Positions 42,152 through 51,315 of a stretch of DNA of 64,000 nt are shown in pieces (within the stretch, counting starts at the first letter, position 1; each line of letters begins with the position of its first letter). Origin of the DNA: JAJFFW01 sp963922595. GTDB taxonomy: Bacteria > Pseudomonadota > Alphaproteobacteria > Caulobacterales > Parvularculaceae. The notes beneath the pieces are model-generated. The model made no database searches and was not told the origin of the DNA. It was given only the letters and a program-made list of their open reading frames with translations. The DNA lies in NCBI GenBank assembly GCA_963922595.1, contig CAWUIM010000008.1, positions 13,263 to 77,262 of the forward strand. The letters are read 5' to 3'. The translations under genes were made by a program, and so were the position numbers.

Positions 42152-43648
42152 ATGCCGAGTAACAGGAAACCCCCGGACAACGCTGACGAGACCGCGCACC
42201 AAAGGGTGATGGACGCGATCGCGCGGTCTAAAAATCCTGACGCGCCGCCGCCGCAAAAAGACGCAAAGAAAAAAGCGACCGGCAAGCCCCAAGGCCCTGT
42301 AGCGCGCCTGCGCGCGCAATCACTGCGTCGATTGGATTCCATCGCCGCCGATGATGGAAGGCGCTTGGCGGCTTCAATTTTGTTGGCGGTGGCGATCAAT
42401 GCTGCCGTCCTGACGGCGTTGGCTATATTCGGGCGGGTGCGCATTTACGCGCCGAACACGCCGGCGCAGTCGATCTCGATCGTGTTTGTCGAAGAGCCGG
42501 TTGAGCCGATCTTCCCGGAGTTGCGCGATCCTGAAATTGTCCCGGAGCCCGAGCCCGAACCTGAGGAGCCGGAAATTGTCGAAGAGCCGGACCTGGAGGA
42601 CGAACCGGAGCCCGAACCTGCCCCTGAGCCCGAAGAAACGCCGCCTCAACCAGAGCCCGAGCCGGAACCGGAGCCAGAACCCGAACCCGAACCCGAACCG
42701 GAAGAGACTTTCAAGGAAGAAGAACCAGAACCTGTTCTGGATCTCAGTCCGCAAGAGCCGGAATTCACTCCGCCAAGCGACGAGCCGCCCGCGCCATTGA
42801 TCCCCGAAACGGCGCTCGACGGCCTCGTGCCTGACGAAGCGCCAGCCGAAGAAGAGGCGGCGGAGACCGGCGATGATACGCAGGCAGATCAGCAGGCGGA
42901 AGAAGAACAGGCGCCCGCTGAAGATGAAGACGCGCTGACGGAGGACCAGGACCTTGACGCCGGCGTCGATGTGGACGCCGGTGAGGCTGAAGAGGACGGC
43001 GAGATGAATGTGGGCGATGAAGACGCGCGCATTGTCGAGGCGCCGGAGGAGATTGGCGACGACGAGGAACAGATCACCGGCGATGATCAGTTCGATAATG
43101 ATGACGCCTATGATTTTTCATCGCGCTTTATCCAACCGCGTCAGGCGTTGCCGCTCCCGTCGGTCGATCTGCCTGAAGGCGAGACCGCGGCGATCCCCGG
43201 TCAGTCCGGCGTCGTGGCGATCTTCTGCCCGGAAGAGTTCTCCGACGAAGACAAACAAAAAGAATGTGCTGGGCGCACCGAAATCCGGTCCGGCTGGCGA
43301 CCGGGGACCAGCGGCGAGAGCTGGGATGAAGCGGTGCGGCTTCTGAAACGCGAGCGAAGAGAAGGGGGCGTTGGCAATGCGCCGGCGACGGTTCTTCCGC
43401 CCGCGGTCGCACGCCGCCAGGAGGACATCGAACGCGGCCGCGACTTGTCTGATTTCCGCCGCAGCCAAGACGGCGTCAACAATCTCCCTCAGGAGTCTGA
43501 CAATCTTGGGCAGGCTCTTGGCCGTCCCGATATTGGTCCGGAGGCATTTGAGCCTTCGTGGGCGACGCGCGAAGACCCGATCTTCGATCAAAGCGATATC
43601 GATGACCTGGAAGAGGCCCTCGAGGAAGCGGAGAAGAAAAAGCAGTAG
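42152..43648 (+). CDS. Pro-Glu-rich single-pass envelope protein, unknown function
   Basis: A 498-residue very acidic protein. Layout: cytoplasmic basic/polar N-terminus (1-70), one membrane helix (about 72-94, LAASILLAVAINAAVLTALAIFG), QSISIVFVEEP, a Pro-Glu repeat (126-192, mainly PEPEPE), a long Asp/Glu-rich segment (200-330), and a globular-looking C-terminal part with VVAIFCPEEFSDEDKQKECAGRTEIRSGW and a Glu/Lys end. Shape and repeat resemble TonB or TolA, with a periplasm-spanning rod, but no TonB C-terminal fold is evident. Divergent from purD. Function not assigned. Confidence 0.75.
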   Translation: MPSNRKPPDNADETAHQRVMDAIARSKNPDAPPPQKDAKKKATGKPQGPVARLRAQSLRRLDSIAADDGRRLAASILLAVAINAAVLTALAIFGRVRIYAPNTPAQSISIVFVEEPVEPIFPELRDPEIVPEPEPEPEEPEIVEEPDLEDEPEPEPAPEPEETPPQPEPEPEPEPEPEPEPEPEETFKEEEPEPVLDLSPQEPEFTPPSDEPPAPLIPETALDGLVPDEAPAEEEAAETGDDTQADQQAEEEQAPAEDEDALTEDQDLDAGVDVDAGEAEEDGEMNVGDEDARIVEAPEEIGDDEEQITGDDQFDNDDAYDFSSRFIQPRQALPLPSVDLPEGETAAIPGQSGVVAIFCPEEFSDEDKQKECAGRTEIRSGWRPGTSGESWDEAVRLLKRERREGGVGNAPATVLPPAVARRQEDIERGRDLSDFRRSQDGVNNLPQESDNLGQALGRPDIGPEAFEPSWATREDPIFDQSDIDDLEEALEEAEKKKQ

Positions 43649-43889
43649 GCGCATACCTCTCCTGTTTCCCGCCAAAAATTTTTTTGAAATTAACCATAAT
43701 GGTCCGCAAACGGCGGATTGTGAATCCCAATGATTTCGCGGGTTTCGGCAAGATACTGGACGATTTGTGGGAAACTTATGCACCCCCCTATTTCGGCGCC
43801 GTATCATGGGCGCCAGAATAGGAAAGGGCGCGATGACGGCGCATTGTGAAAATTTGAGAAAAAGGAAAGCCAGCGCTTTTGCGCCGGCG
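43649..43889. other. Intergenic region holding copy 1 of a 52-bp repeat
   Basis: No gene supported on either strand apart from shadows. It lies between the Pro-Glu gene (ending 43648) and the 3' end of tdk (43890). It contains the repeat at 43737-43788, followed by GGAAAGGG and an ATG at 43833 on the plus strand that opens only a frame antisense to tdk and dapF. Confidence 0.6.
43737..43788 (+). repeat. 52-bp element, copy 1
   Basis: From CGCGGGTTTCGGCAAGATAC to the run of C at 43783-43788. Copy 2 is on the minus strand at 60383-60436. By eye 45 of 52 positions agree, including unbroken AGATACTGGAC and ATTTGTGGGAAACTTAT. The differences cluster in two triplets. Function unknown. Confidence 0.75.
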
Positions 43890-44474
43890 TTAGGCGCTAT
43901 CTGCAAGGCGTTCAAAGAAATGCTTGCGGCACAATGGCGTGTAGCGGTCGTCGCCGCCAATTTCGATGCTCTCGCCGTCGCGCACCGCTTCGCCGCGTTC
44001 ATTAACGCGCAAATTCATCGTCGCCTTACGCCCGCACGCGCAAATCGTTTTCAGCTCGCGAATTTCGTCAGCAAGAGCGAAGAGCCATTGGCTGCCTTCA
44101 AAAAGCGCGCCGCGGAAATCTGTCCGCAGCCCATAACAAATGACCGGGATATCGAGCGCGTCGACGATCTGGGACAATTGAAAGACGTGTTCTTTGTCGA
44201 GGAATTGCGCCTCATCGACGAATATGCAGGCGATGGCTTCCTTGGCCTGTTCGGCGGACACCTGTTCGAAAAGATTTGTCTCAGCGTCAAAAACAGTCGC
44301 CTCTTCACGAAGCCCGATCCGCGAGACGATCGAACCCGCGCCGGCGCGGGTATCAAGCGCCGCGGTGAAAATCATCGTACGCATGCCGCGTTCGCGATAA
44401 TTGAAACTCGATTGCAGCAGCGTCGTCGACTTGCCCGCATTCATGGCGGCGTACGTGAAATAGAGTTTGGCCAT
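43890..44474 (-). CDS. tdk: Thymidine kinase
   Basis: Type II thymidine kinase (194 residues) for deoxythymidine salvage. P-loop MNAGKSTTLLQ (11-21), Walker B-like VDEAQFL, the lasso region with zinc-binding cysteines (CACGRKATMNLRV...PLCRKHF). The start overlaps the dapF stop as TAATG. Well-conserved full-length gene. Confidence 0.95.
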   Translation of the reverse strand: MAKLYFTYAAMNAGKSTTLLQSSFNYRERGMRTMIFTAALDTRAGAGSIVSRIGLREEATVFDAETNLFEQVSAEQAKEAIACIFVDEAQFLDKEHVFQLSQIVDALDIPVICYGLRTDFRGALFEGSQWLFALADEIRELKTICACGRKATMNLRVNERGEAVRDGESIEIGGDDRYTPLCRKHFFERLADSA

Positions 44475-45343
44475 TACGCGTCGTCCAGTGTCAGGGCGGG
44501 CAGCTCGCCGTCATACTCATGGGCGACGGCCCCCGTCATCCGCACATGGTCGTCTTCTTCGTTCCACTCAATGGCGAGCGGCCCGCCGTCAAGCATTACG
44601 GTCGCTTTGCGCGCTGTAAGGCGGCGTCGGTGCGCTGCGACGAGCGCCGCGCAGGCCGCGGTCCCGCATGCCTTGGTGATGCCGACGCCGCGTTCCCAAA
44701 CGCGAAGACGGATTAAATGCTCGCCCTGGACTTCCGCCACGGAGACGTTGGCGCGTTCTGGAAACAGAGGATGGTTTTCAATCATAGGTCCGAACCGGTC
44801 CAGCGCCTGCGCTTCAGCGTCTTCGACAAAGAAAATGCAATGCGGGTTGCCCATATTCACCGCCGACGGCCCCCACAGAACCGGCTTGTCGATGGGGCCG
44901 AGTTTAATATCGATAAAACGGGTGTCATCCATTTGCTCCGCTAGCGGAATTTGCTTCCAGCGGAGTTTTGGCGGCCCCATATCGACGGTGATACGCATTG
45001 GGCCGGCGCGCGTTGCCGTGAGATCACCGGCTTTGGTTGAAAACCCGACAGCTTCCTCGCCGCTTTCCTCCATCAGGAGCCAGCCGACGCAGCGGGCCGC
45101 GTTGCCGCAAGCTTCCACTTCTTCGCCGCTGGCGTTCCAAACGCCCATGAAGGGTCCGTCGCGATCTTCGATGGTGATCACCTGGTCGCACCCGACGCCG
45201 GTTTTACGGTTGGCGATCGCCCGCGCTGTTTCAGCGTTTAATGCGGCTGCTTTTGTTCTGAAGTCGAGAATGACGAAGTCATTGCCCAGACCGTTCATCT
45301 TTTTGAACGCAAACCCGGTGAGATTTTGTGCGTCGTTTTCCAT
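44474..45343 (-). CDS. dapF: Diaminopimelate epimerase
   Basis: Converts LL- to meso-diaminopimelate for lysine and peptidoglycan. KMNGLGNDFVILD at the N-terminus and the two catalytic-cysteine regions ACGNAARCVG and GVGITKACGTAACA are present. 289 residues. Upstream 78 bp separate it from the glycosyltransferase end. Co-directional and coupled with tdk. Confidence 0.95.
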   Translation of the reverse strand: MENDAQNLTGFAFKKMNGLGNDFVILDFRTKAAALNAETARAIANRKTGVGCDQVITIEDRDGPFMGVWNASGEEVEACGNAARCVGWLLMEESGEEAVGFSTKAGDLTATRAGPMRITVDMGPPKLRWKQIPLAEQMDDTRFIDIKLGPIDKPVLWGPSAVNMGNPHCIFFVEDAEAQALDRFGPMIENHPLFPERANVSVAEVQGEHLIRLRVWERGVGITKACGTAACAALVAAHRRRLTARKATVMLDGGPLAIEWNEEDDHVRMTGAVAHEYDGELPALTLDDA

Positions 45344-45421
45344 GCGCCGGCGGCCATTTTTAAATGAAAGAGGGGCATATCAGAGATTGCGCCGGGCGAC
45401 AAAACATCTCCGGGCGATCAG

Positions 45422-47092
45422 TCAGGCGGCGATCTTGGAGAGCGTTTCTGCGCGGGCGGCCGCGGCTTCGGGGCTCAGAATATGATCGGTTTTTTCCCAG
45501 AAGTGGGGCCGGGTCAGCAATTGCCAAACGGCCTTATAGGCGGCGAACGTCGTCATCCACCAATAGACAGGCGACAACAACGCATAGGGGCAAAGCTCGG
45601 TCCATCCGCGTTTTATGGGCGCGATCAAGGCGAGGCCGATGAAGGCCGCGTTTCCGAAAAGGAGAATGAAGATATTGATCGCCATCAACGGTCCGGGAAA
45701 TGCGCTGGCGATCGCATCCGATCCCGTTGCGAGCCACCACAGGAAGACAAACCACAAAAGCGGATTGATGAGGGCGCTAAAGACGGTTCCGGCCAGGAAC
45801 AATTGGGTCGTCAGGAACCCTCGCCAGCCAGCAGCTTTAAAGAATTGCAACGGCTCTCGCATGTGGACGAGCCAGGTTTGCAAGTATCCTTTCATCCAAC
45901 GCGAGCGTTGCCGTGTCCAATTGCCGATTTGGGAGTTTGCTTCCTCAAAGGTGGTGGAGTTTACAATGCTGGTGCGGTAGCCGAAGCGCGAAAGACGCAT
46001 GCCGAGATCGGCGTCTTCCGTCACATTGTAAGGGTCCCAGCCGCCGATTCGCCGCAAGATGTCGGTGCGGAAGAAATTCGATGTGCCGCCAAGCGGGATC
46101 GGCGCCCGAATTTTTTCAAGGGCGGGCAAGAGGCTGTCGAACCAGAGCGCATATTCGAGGGCGAAGAGCCGGGTCAGCCAGTTTTCCTGTGCGTTGTAAT
46201 AGTTGAGCCGGGCCTGAACGCAGGCAACGTCGTCGCCGGCGTTTGCAAAGACGGCGGCGATTTTGCGCAATTGATCCGTTTCCGGCATATCCTCCGCATC
46301 GTAGATGACGATAAGGTCGCCGCGCGCAAGGTAGAGCGCGTGATTGCAAGCTTTTGGTTTGGTCCTCGGCTCCGACGGCGGCAACACGATCATGTCGTAT
46401 TTAAGATCCAGCCCGAGCCGCTGCGCGGCGGCGATCGTCTCGTGATCATCTTCTTCCAGCAGAAGTTTCACGTCGATTTTGTCGGCCGGGTAATCAAGCC
46501 GGTCAATCGCGGCGCTCAAGAGCGCCAGCGAGCTCGCTTCGTCATAAAGCGGGAGGAGAATTGTCACCGTTGGCAAGGCCTCATCGGCAAGCGCCGCGTT
46601 TTCGGACGGGTCGGCGCCGGGCGCGGTGCGCCACGCGATCGCGGCGAGATAGAGACGAAAGGAAATGACGCAAAGAAAGTAGAGCGAAACAAAGATGTTG
46701 AAGGCGATGAGCAGACCTAACGGCGTCGCCGCAAAGATGATGGAGAACAAGGCGATCAAAATGACCGCAACGTCGCGCTGCTTCGGCGACAGGAGCGCAT
46801 GCGCGGACGCCGACGGAATTTTCCGGCGCAACGCGCTGACCGACGCGTTGGTGAGATCGTTGCGAAAGCGCGATTTAATCTTGTTTTCAAATAGTCGTGC
46901 GGGCAGGCGGATGATTTTTTCGTCGCCGTCGGCGCCAGCGTGCAATGAGGCGAGGTGTTCGTGTCCGCGTTGAGCATCAATCCGCCACGGCATGCGCCGT
47001 TCGCGCGCATAGGACTCGATTTCGTCGAAGCGTTGGAGCGACGGATCGGGCGGGTCAGTCCAGCAATAGACCGGCGGCGGCGTTCGGCGCAT
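45422..47092 (-). CDS. Family 2 membrane glycosyltransferase
   Basis: A 556-residue processive-type GT2. Two helices near 108-147, then the GT-A domain with LPLYDEASSL, DAED (265-268), TEDADLGMRL (358-367) and QRSRW (395-399), which together are the D, DxD, TED and QxxRW motifs of cellulose/hyaluronan synthase-like enzymes; further helices follow after 420. A polar N-terminal extension (1-100) precedes them. It starts directly at the stop of the outer-membrane protein gene (TAAATG), suggesting the pair acts together, for example in making and exporting a polysaccharide. Product unknown. Confidence 0.85.
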   Translation of the reverse strand: MRRTPPPVYCWTDPPDPSLQRFDEIESYARERRMPWRIDAQRGHEHLASLHAGADGDEKIIRLPARLFENKIKSRFRNDLTNASVSALRRKIPSASAHALLSPKQRDVAVILIALFSIIFAATPLGLLIAFNIFVSLYFLCVISFRLYLAAIAWRTAPGADPSENAALADEALPTVTILLPLYDEASSLALLSAAIDRLDYPADKIDVKLLLEEDDHETIAAAQRLGLDLKYDMIVLPPSEPRTKPKACNHALYLARGDLIVIYDAEDMPETDQLRKIAAVFANAGDDVACVQARLNYYNAQENWLTRLFALEYALWFDSLLPALEKIRAPIPLGGTSNFFRTDILRRIGGWDPYNVTEDADLGMRLSRFGYRTSIVNSTTFEEANSQIGNWTRQRSRWMKGYLQTWLVHMREPLQFFKAAGWRGFLTTQLFLAGTVFSALINPLLWFVFLWWLATGSDAIASAFPGPLMAINIFILLFGNAAFIGLALIAPIKRGWTELCPYALLSPVYWWMTTFAAYKAVWQLLTRPHFWEKTDHILSPEAAAARAETLSKIAA

Positions 47093-47932
47093 TTAGAACT
47101 CGCTCCACAAGCCGAAGAAATAGGTGGTCCCCGTGGCGAGGTTGCGTCCGGCATATTCGTGAATGACGCCGCCTTGCAGGGCCCATCGCCGCCCGCCGCG
47201 CCACACGAGCGACGGCGCGATCTTATAGGCGTCAAAGTCGGTGCCGCCGCCGGTTTCATTCCGCACGGAAATTGTATTGAACGATTGCAGGAGAAGGAGG
47301 AATTTCTTCGCCGGTTGATAGCCCGCAGTGATGTCGATACGGCCCTGATCGGCGGCGTCGCCAAACCTTTTGCGAAAGCCCGCCTCGGCGCCCACATAGA
47401 ATTCGCGTGGGCGCTCGGTGAAACGCCGCCCGAAGAGAATGCGTATTTCCGCCGCGGGGCCGTCATTGGCGACGCCGGGCCGCAGCCCCGCCTCCACATT
47501 ATTGGGGATCGCGCCCGTGATGCTGACCGACGCGATATTCTTGCCCCGCGACCAGACCTGGCGCTGCAGGAAAAGCTCCGCCTCGGAAACGCCGCTAACT
47601 GAGACCGAACCAAATTCGTTTTTGAGCGTGCTCGTCCCGTAGACGATTTTGCCGCCGAGGATCGTTCGTCCCGTCAGTCCGTATTCGAAATAGGTGTCGG
47701 TCTCGATCCGCTCGAAGCGGTCCGTCGCCATATTCGGCGTCGAGGCGAAGAAGTCTCCTTGCGTTGTGAAGAAATTTGCGCGCGAGGAAACAAATATTTG
47801 ACCGGCTTCGCGCGGCCAGGGCGCGGCGTGGCTGTCAGCGCACGCAATAAAAAAACTCAGCGCCGCGAGTGGCGCAGCCGCAAACCGCCCCGACAAAATC
47901 AAAAGAGTTCCCCCCACGCACGCCGCGATCAA
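47093..47932 (-). CDS. Predicted outer-membrane beta-barrel protein
   Basis: About 279 residues with a signal-peptide-like N-terminus ending in ADSHA-APW, then alternating strands (FEYGLTGRTILGGKIVYGTS, REFYVGAEAGFRKRFG, KFLLLLQSFNTISVRN) and a terminal Phe (FFGLWSEF), the signature of outer-membrane porin-like barrels. The start is uncertain: TTG 47932 is the ORF start, GTG 47917 and later TTGs are possible. Adjacent to the glycosyltransferase, so it could be a secretin or sensor partner for the same polymer. Confidence 0.7.
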   Translation of the reverse strand: MIAACVGGTLLILSGRFAAAPLAALSFFIACADSHAAPWPREAGQIFVSSRANFFTTQGDFFASTPNMATDRFERIETDTYFEYGLTGRTILGGKIVYGTSTLKNEFGSVSVSGVSEAELFLQRQVWSRGKNIASVSITGAIPNNVEAGLRPGVANDGPAAEIRILFGRRFTERPREFYVGAEAGFRKRFGDAADQGRIDITAGYQPAKKFLLLLQSFNTISVRNETGGGTDFDAYKIAPSLVWRGGRRWALQGGVIHEYAGRNLATGTTYFFGLWSEF

Positions 47933-48021
47933 CCTGAAGTAGTGGTGCGATGCTATCGGGGAATATGTATTGTTCTACTCACTATAGGTTGTGAGCAGTA
48001 TGCGGCTCCACCAATATGAGA

Positions 48022-49824
48022 TTAGCTGTCCATTTTAAGGGCGTTAATAAAGGCTTCCTGCGGAATTTCGACGCGACCGAACTGGCGCATCTTTTTCTTA
48101 CCCTCTTTTTGTTTTTCCAGAAGCTTGCGTTTGCGTGTGGCGTCGCCGCCATAGCATTTCGCGGTCACGTCCTTACGCATCGCCGCGATGGTTTCGCGCG
48201 CGATAATCCGCCCGCCGATCGCCGCCTGGACAGGGATCTTGAACAGATGGCGCGGGATCAACTCTTTGAGCTTCTCGCACATGGCGCGCCCGCGCATTTG
48301 CGCCTTGTCGCGGTGAACGATGATCGACAGGGCGTCCACTGGTTCTTCATTCACAAGAATCTGCATTTTCACGAGATCGCCGGCGCGGTGTTCCAGCATT
48401 TGGTAATCAAAGCTCGCATAGCCTTTCGAAATCGATTTCAGCCTGTCGTAAAAATCGAAAACGACTTCATTGAGCGGCAATTCGTAGACTACCATCGCGC
48501 GCGATCCGGCATAGGTAAGGTCAACCTGGATGCCGCGGCGCTCCTCGCACAACTTAAGAATGCCGCCGAGATACTCGTCAGGCGACATGATCGTCGCTTT
48601 GATCCAGGGCTCTTCAAGGTGGTCGATTTTCACAGGATCGGGCATGTCGGCCGGATTGTGCAATTCCTGCATCTGACCGTCTGTAAGATGAAGTTCGTAA
48701 ACGACGCTTGGCGCGGTCGTAATGAGATCAATGTTAAACTCGCGCTCCAACCGCTCACGGATGATTTCCAGGTGGAGAAGGCCGAGAAACCCGCAGCGAA
48801 ACCCGAAACCGAGCGCTGCCGAGGTTTCCATTTCAAATTCGAAGCTCGCGTCATTCAGGCGCAGCTTGCCCATCGCCTCGCGCAAATCTTCGAAGTCGTT
48901 CGCGTCCACCGGAAAGATGCCGCAAAAGACAACCGGCACGGAGGGTTTGAACCCGCTCAGCATTTCGTTTGTCGGACGGCGCTCGTCCGTGATGGTGTCG
49001 CCGACGCGCGTGTCGGCGACTTCCTTGATGGAGGCGGTGAGATAACCGATTTCACCGGGGCCGAGCTCGCCCACGGGCGTCTTCTTCGGCGTCGAGACGC
49101 CGACCTGGTCGACCGTATAGGCGGCGTCCGCGCCCATCATCCGCACGCGCATACCCTTTTTGAGAACGCCGTCGATGATGCGCACCAGGACGACAACGCC
49201 GAGATAGGGGTCGTACCAACTGTCGACAAGCAACGCCTTCAGCGGCGCGTCGGGATTTCCTTCCGGCGCCGGCAATTTTTCGACGATGGCCTCAAGAACA
49301 TCTTTCACCCCAAGGCCGGTCTTCGCGGAAATCTCAAGAGCGTCGGACGCGTCGAGGCCGATCACGTCCTCAATCTGGGCTTTGACGCGCTCGGGTTCCG
49401 CCGCGGGCAGGTCGATCTTGTTCAGTACCGGCACAATTTCGAGATCAACGTCGATCGCCTGATAAACATTCGCGAGGGTCTGCGCTTCAACGCCCTGGCT
49501 TGCGTCCACCACGAGGAGCGCCCCTTCGCAGGCCGAAAGCGACCGCGACACCTCGTAGGTGAAGTCCACGTGGCCCGGCGTGTCGATCAAATTCAGCGTA
49601 TACGTCTCGCCGTCATTCGCCTTGTAATCGAGCCGCACGGTCTGCGCTTTGATCGTAATCCCGCGCTCGCGCTCAAGCTCCATATTGTCAAGGACCTGTT
49701 CCTTCATTTCGCGATCCGACAGCCCGCCGGTCTCCTGAATGAGCCGGTCGGCGAGGGTCGACTTGCCGTGGTCGATATGCGCGACAATCGAGAAATTTCG
49801 GATGTTTTTCAGCGGTATTGACAT
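48022..49824 (-). CDS. lepA: Elongation factor 4 (LepA)
   Basis: 600-residue translational GTPase that remodels stalled or stressed ribosomes. G1 HIDHGKST (16-23), G2 ERERGITIKAQTV, G3 DTPGHVDF, G4 NKIDLP, and the LepA-specific C-terminal domain ending with KKMRQFGRVEIPQEAFINALKMD. Full-length and typical. An equally long open frame on the plus strand here is only its shadow. Confidence 0.97.
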   Translation of the reverse strand: MSIPLKNIRNFSIVAHIDHGKSTLADRLIQETGGLSDREMKEQVLDNMELERERGITIKAQTVRLDYKANDGETYTLNLIDTPGHVDFTYEVSRSLSACEGALLVVDASQGVEAQTLANVYQAIDVDLEIVPVLNKIDLPAAEPERVKAQIEDVIGLDASDALEISAKTGLGVKDVLEAIVEKLPAPEGNPDAPLKALLVDSWYDPYLGVVVLVRIIDGVLKKGMRVRMMGADAAYTVDQVGVSTPKKTPVGELGPGEIGYLTASIKEVADTRVGDTITDERRPTNEMLSGFKPSVPVVFCGIFPVDANDFEDLREAMGKLRLNDASFEFEMETSAALGFGFRCGFLGLLHLEIIRERLEREFNIDLITTAPSVVYELHLTDGQMQELHNPADMPDPVKIDHLEEPWIKATIMSPDEYLGGILKLCEERRGIQVDLTYAGSRAMVVYELPLNEVVFDFYDRLKSISKGYASFDYQMLEHRAGDLVKMQILVNEEPVDALSIIVHRDKAQMRGRAMCEKLKELIPRHLFKIPVQAAIGGRIIARETIAAMRKDVTAKCYGGDATRKRKLLEKQKEGKKKMRQFGRVEIPQEAFINALKMDS

Positions 49825-49896
49825 AAGCGTCGCATATAAAGCGCGCGGGCGGTCGGGACAATGACCAGATTACCGCAGCATGGCCGGGGCGCGGCG

Positions 49897-50817
49897 TCAC
49901 TCAAGCCAGTCGCAATCATTGTCCGTGCATTGGTCGGCGCACAAAAGCCGTTCTTTAACGCTCCAATCGGGGCATCCGCCCTCGCGGCCGCCGCCGCGAT
50001 AGGCCGCCTGCGCGCAGATATAATAGCGTTCATTTTTCTCCCGGCACGCCGGATAGAGCACCGCGTTCACATGGCCCGGCCAGAGGACCCGCGCGTGCTG
50101 CGACACCGATTGCGAGCCGTTCATGATCGAAGAACTGGGACCGGTGATCCGGCAGTCATAGGTGTCATTTTTGTGGCGCGCTACGACCGGTTTGTATTCA
50201 TCGACAAGCCCAAGAAGATGCATCAATTCATGCATGACGACCGGGCAGGTAATATTCGACGACCACAAGAGCGAGCTGTCGCGCAGATTGCGCGCGCCGA
50301 TTTTTATCGGAACACGCGGCGTCGATTTCATCAGCGCGCGTTCATCATCGTTGAGAATACGCAGTTCGAGGCGACGGCCGGACCGATCGCGAAGGCGGCC
50401 GCCAAATTGGCGGATACATTGCGCCGCATGATCACGGTATTTTTTATCAAGGAATGCGTCGGCGACGCCGCCGTCATAGTTCCGATGGGCGCTGAATTTG
50501 AGGTTGAGCAATACCTCGTATCGCTGTTGAGCTTTGCGATGCACCTTATACCCGGCAGGCACACGCGTGGGGCTCTTGCGCCAATTGAGGTCCACCGTGC
50601 GGCCATCGCCCACAAGGAGATCACCGCAATTGTCTTCCACCTCTCGGAACAAACGGCTTTCAGTGCGCGGCTGTTCTGCACTGTCGGCGGGCGTCGCCGC
50701 GTCGGTTGCGGTCTCGTCGCCAGCGTCAAGCCGGCCTTCCAGCGTGCGCACTGCGCCGATAGCGAGCGCACACAAGGCGGCGATAATCAAGATCCAGCTA
50801 TTTGCGCCGTTGCCCAC
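49897..50817 (-). CDS. Predicted secreted zinc metalloprotease
   Basis: A 306-residue protein from a GTG start, with an N-terminal signal/anchor helix (about 7-23, SWILIIAALCALAIGAV). HELMHLLGLVDEY at 196-208 is an extended zinc motif HExxHxxGxxDEY of the metzincin-like type. The last 60 residues contain many cysteines (CREKNERYYICAQAAYRGGGREGGCPDW...CADQCTDNDCDW), probably disulfide-bonded outside the cytoplasm. No substrate known. It is downstream of mscL but separated by a terminator. Confidence 0.72.
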   Translation of the reverse strand: MGNGANSWILIIAALCALAIGAVRTLEGRLDAGDETATDAATPADSAEQPRTESRLFREVEDNCGDLLVGDGRTVDLNWRKSPTRVPAGYKVHRKAQQRYEVLLNLKFSAHRNYDGGVADAFLDKKYRDHAAQCIRQFGGRLRDRSGRRLELRILNDDERALMKSTPRVPIKIGARNLRDSSLLWSSNITCPVVMHELMHLLGLVDEYKPVVARHKNDTYDCRITGPSSSIMNGSQSVSQHARVLWPGHVNAVLYPACREKNERYYICAQAAYRGGGREGGCPDWSVKERLLCADQCTDNDCDWLE

Positions 50818-50873
50818 TGTCAGTTCCTTGTCTGGCCGGAGCAGTTTGGCGCGATAGGTTTGAAAGAGCGTAA

Positions 50874-50902
50874 AAAAGCCCGGCGCGCGGGCCGGGCTTT
50901 TG
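50874..50902 (-). terminator. Terminator after mscL, palindromic and T-flanked on both strands
   Basis: AAAAGCCCGG pairs with CCGGGCTTTT around a GC-rich loop, with A and T runs outside the stem. It is 18 bp from the mscL stop and would terminate transcription leftwards out of mscL, before the metalloprotease gene. Confidence 0.85.
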
Positions 50903-50919
50903 AGAAAGTTACGATTTAC

Positions 50920-51315
50920 TTAAGAGCGCGCTTTGAGCGCATCGCGGATTTCCTCGAGCAGGACCTCCGATTTCGGCGGCGCGGCTGGCGCTTCTTCTTC
51001 CTTCTTTTTCATCGCATTCATGGCTTTGATGATCTGGAACAAGACGAACGCGACAATCGTAAAGGCGATAACGGCGTTCAAAAACGCGCCATAATTAATG
51101 GCGACGGCTTCCTTGTCCGCGGTCGCGGCCTGCAGCGTTATTTTCAACTGCGAAAAGTCGATTCCGCCGATCAGCAATCCGATTGGCGGCATGATCACAT
51201 CGTCGACAAGCGACTTAACGATTGTCCCGAATGCGCCCCCCATAATGATGCCGACCGCCATGTCGACCATATTTCCTTTGACGGCAAAGTCCCTGAACTC
51301 GCTAATCATACCCAT
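50920..51315 (-). CDS. mscL: Large-conductance mechanosensitive channel MscL
   Basis: 131-residue channel with the N-terminal amphipathic FRDFAVKGNMVDMAVGIIMGGAFGTIVKSLVDDVIMPPIG block, two transmembrane helices (about 15-43 and 77-98), and a charged C-terminal bundle KKKEEEAPAAPPKSEVLLEEIRDALK. Opens under membrane tension to release solutes. AAAGGGGG upstream of the ATG. Confidence 0.96.
   Translation of the reverse strand: MGMISEFRDFAVKGNMVDMAVGIIMGGAFGTIVKSLVDDVIMPPIGLLIGGIDFSQLKITLQAATADKEAVAINYGAFLNAVIAFTIVAFVLFQIIKAMNAMKKKEEEAPAAPPKSEVLLEEIRDALKARS

Noticed and set aside
43760..43780. TTTGTGGGAAACTTAT as a DnaA box cluster
   Set aside because: It differs from TTATCCACA at several positions and is not clustered; no dnaA, hemE-like origin context or AT-rich unwinding region is seen.
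43767..45485. 572-codon plus-strand ORF with a ribosome-site-like start
   Set aside because: It is antisense to tdk and dapF, both clearly real, and its translation is Arg/Ser-rich with no family features.
45482..46720. 412-codon plus-strand ORF
   Set aside because: Antisense to the GT2 gene; no recognisable domain.
48016..49821. 601-codon plus-strand ORF
   Set aside because: Exact antisense shadow of lepA; long because of GC-rich codon use.
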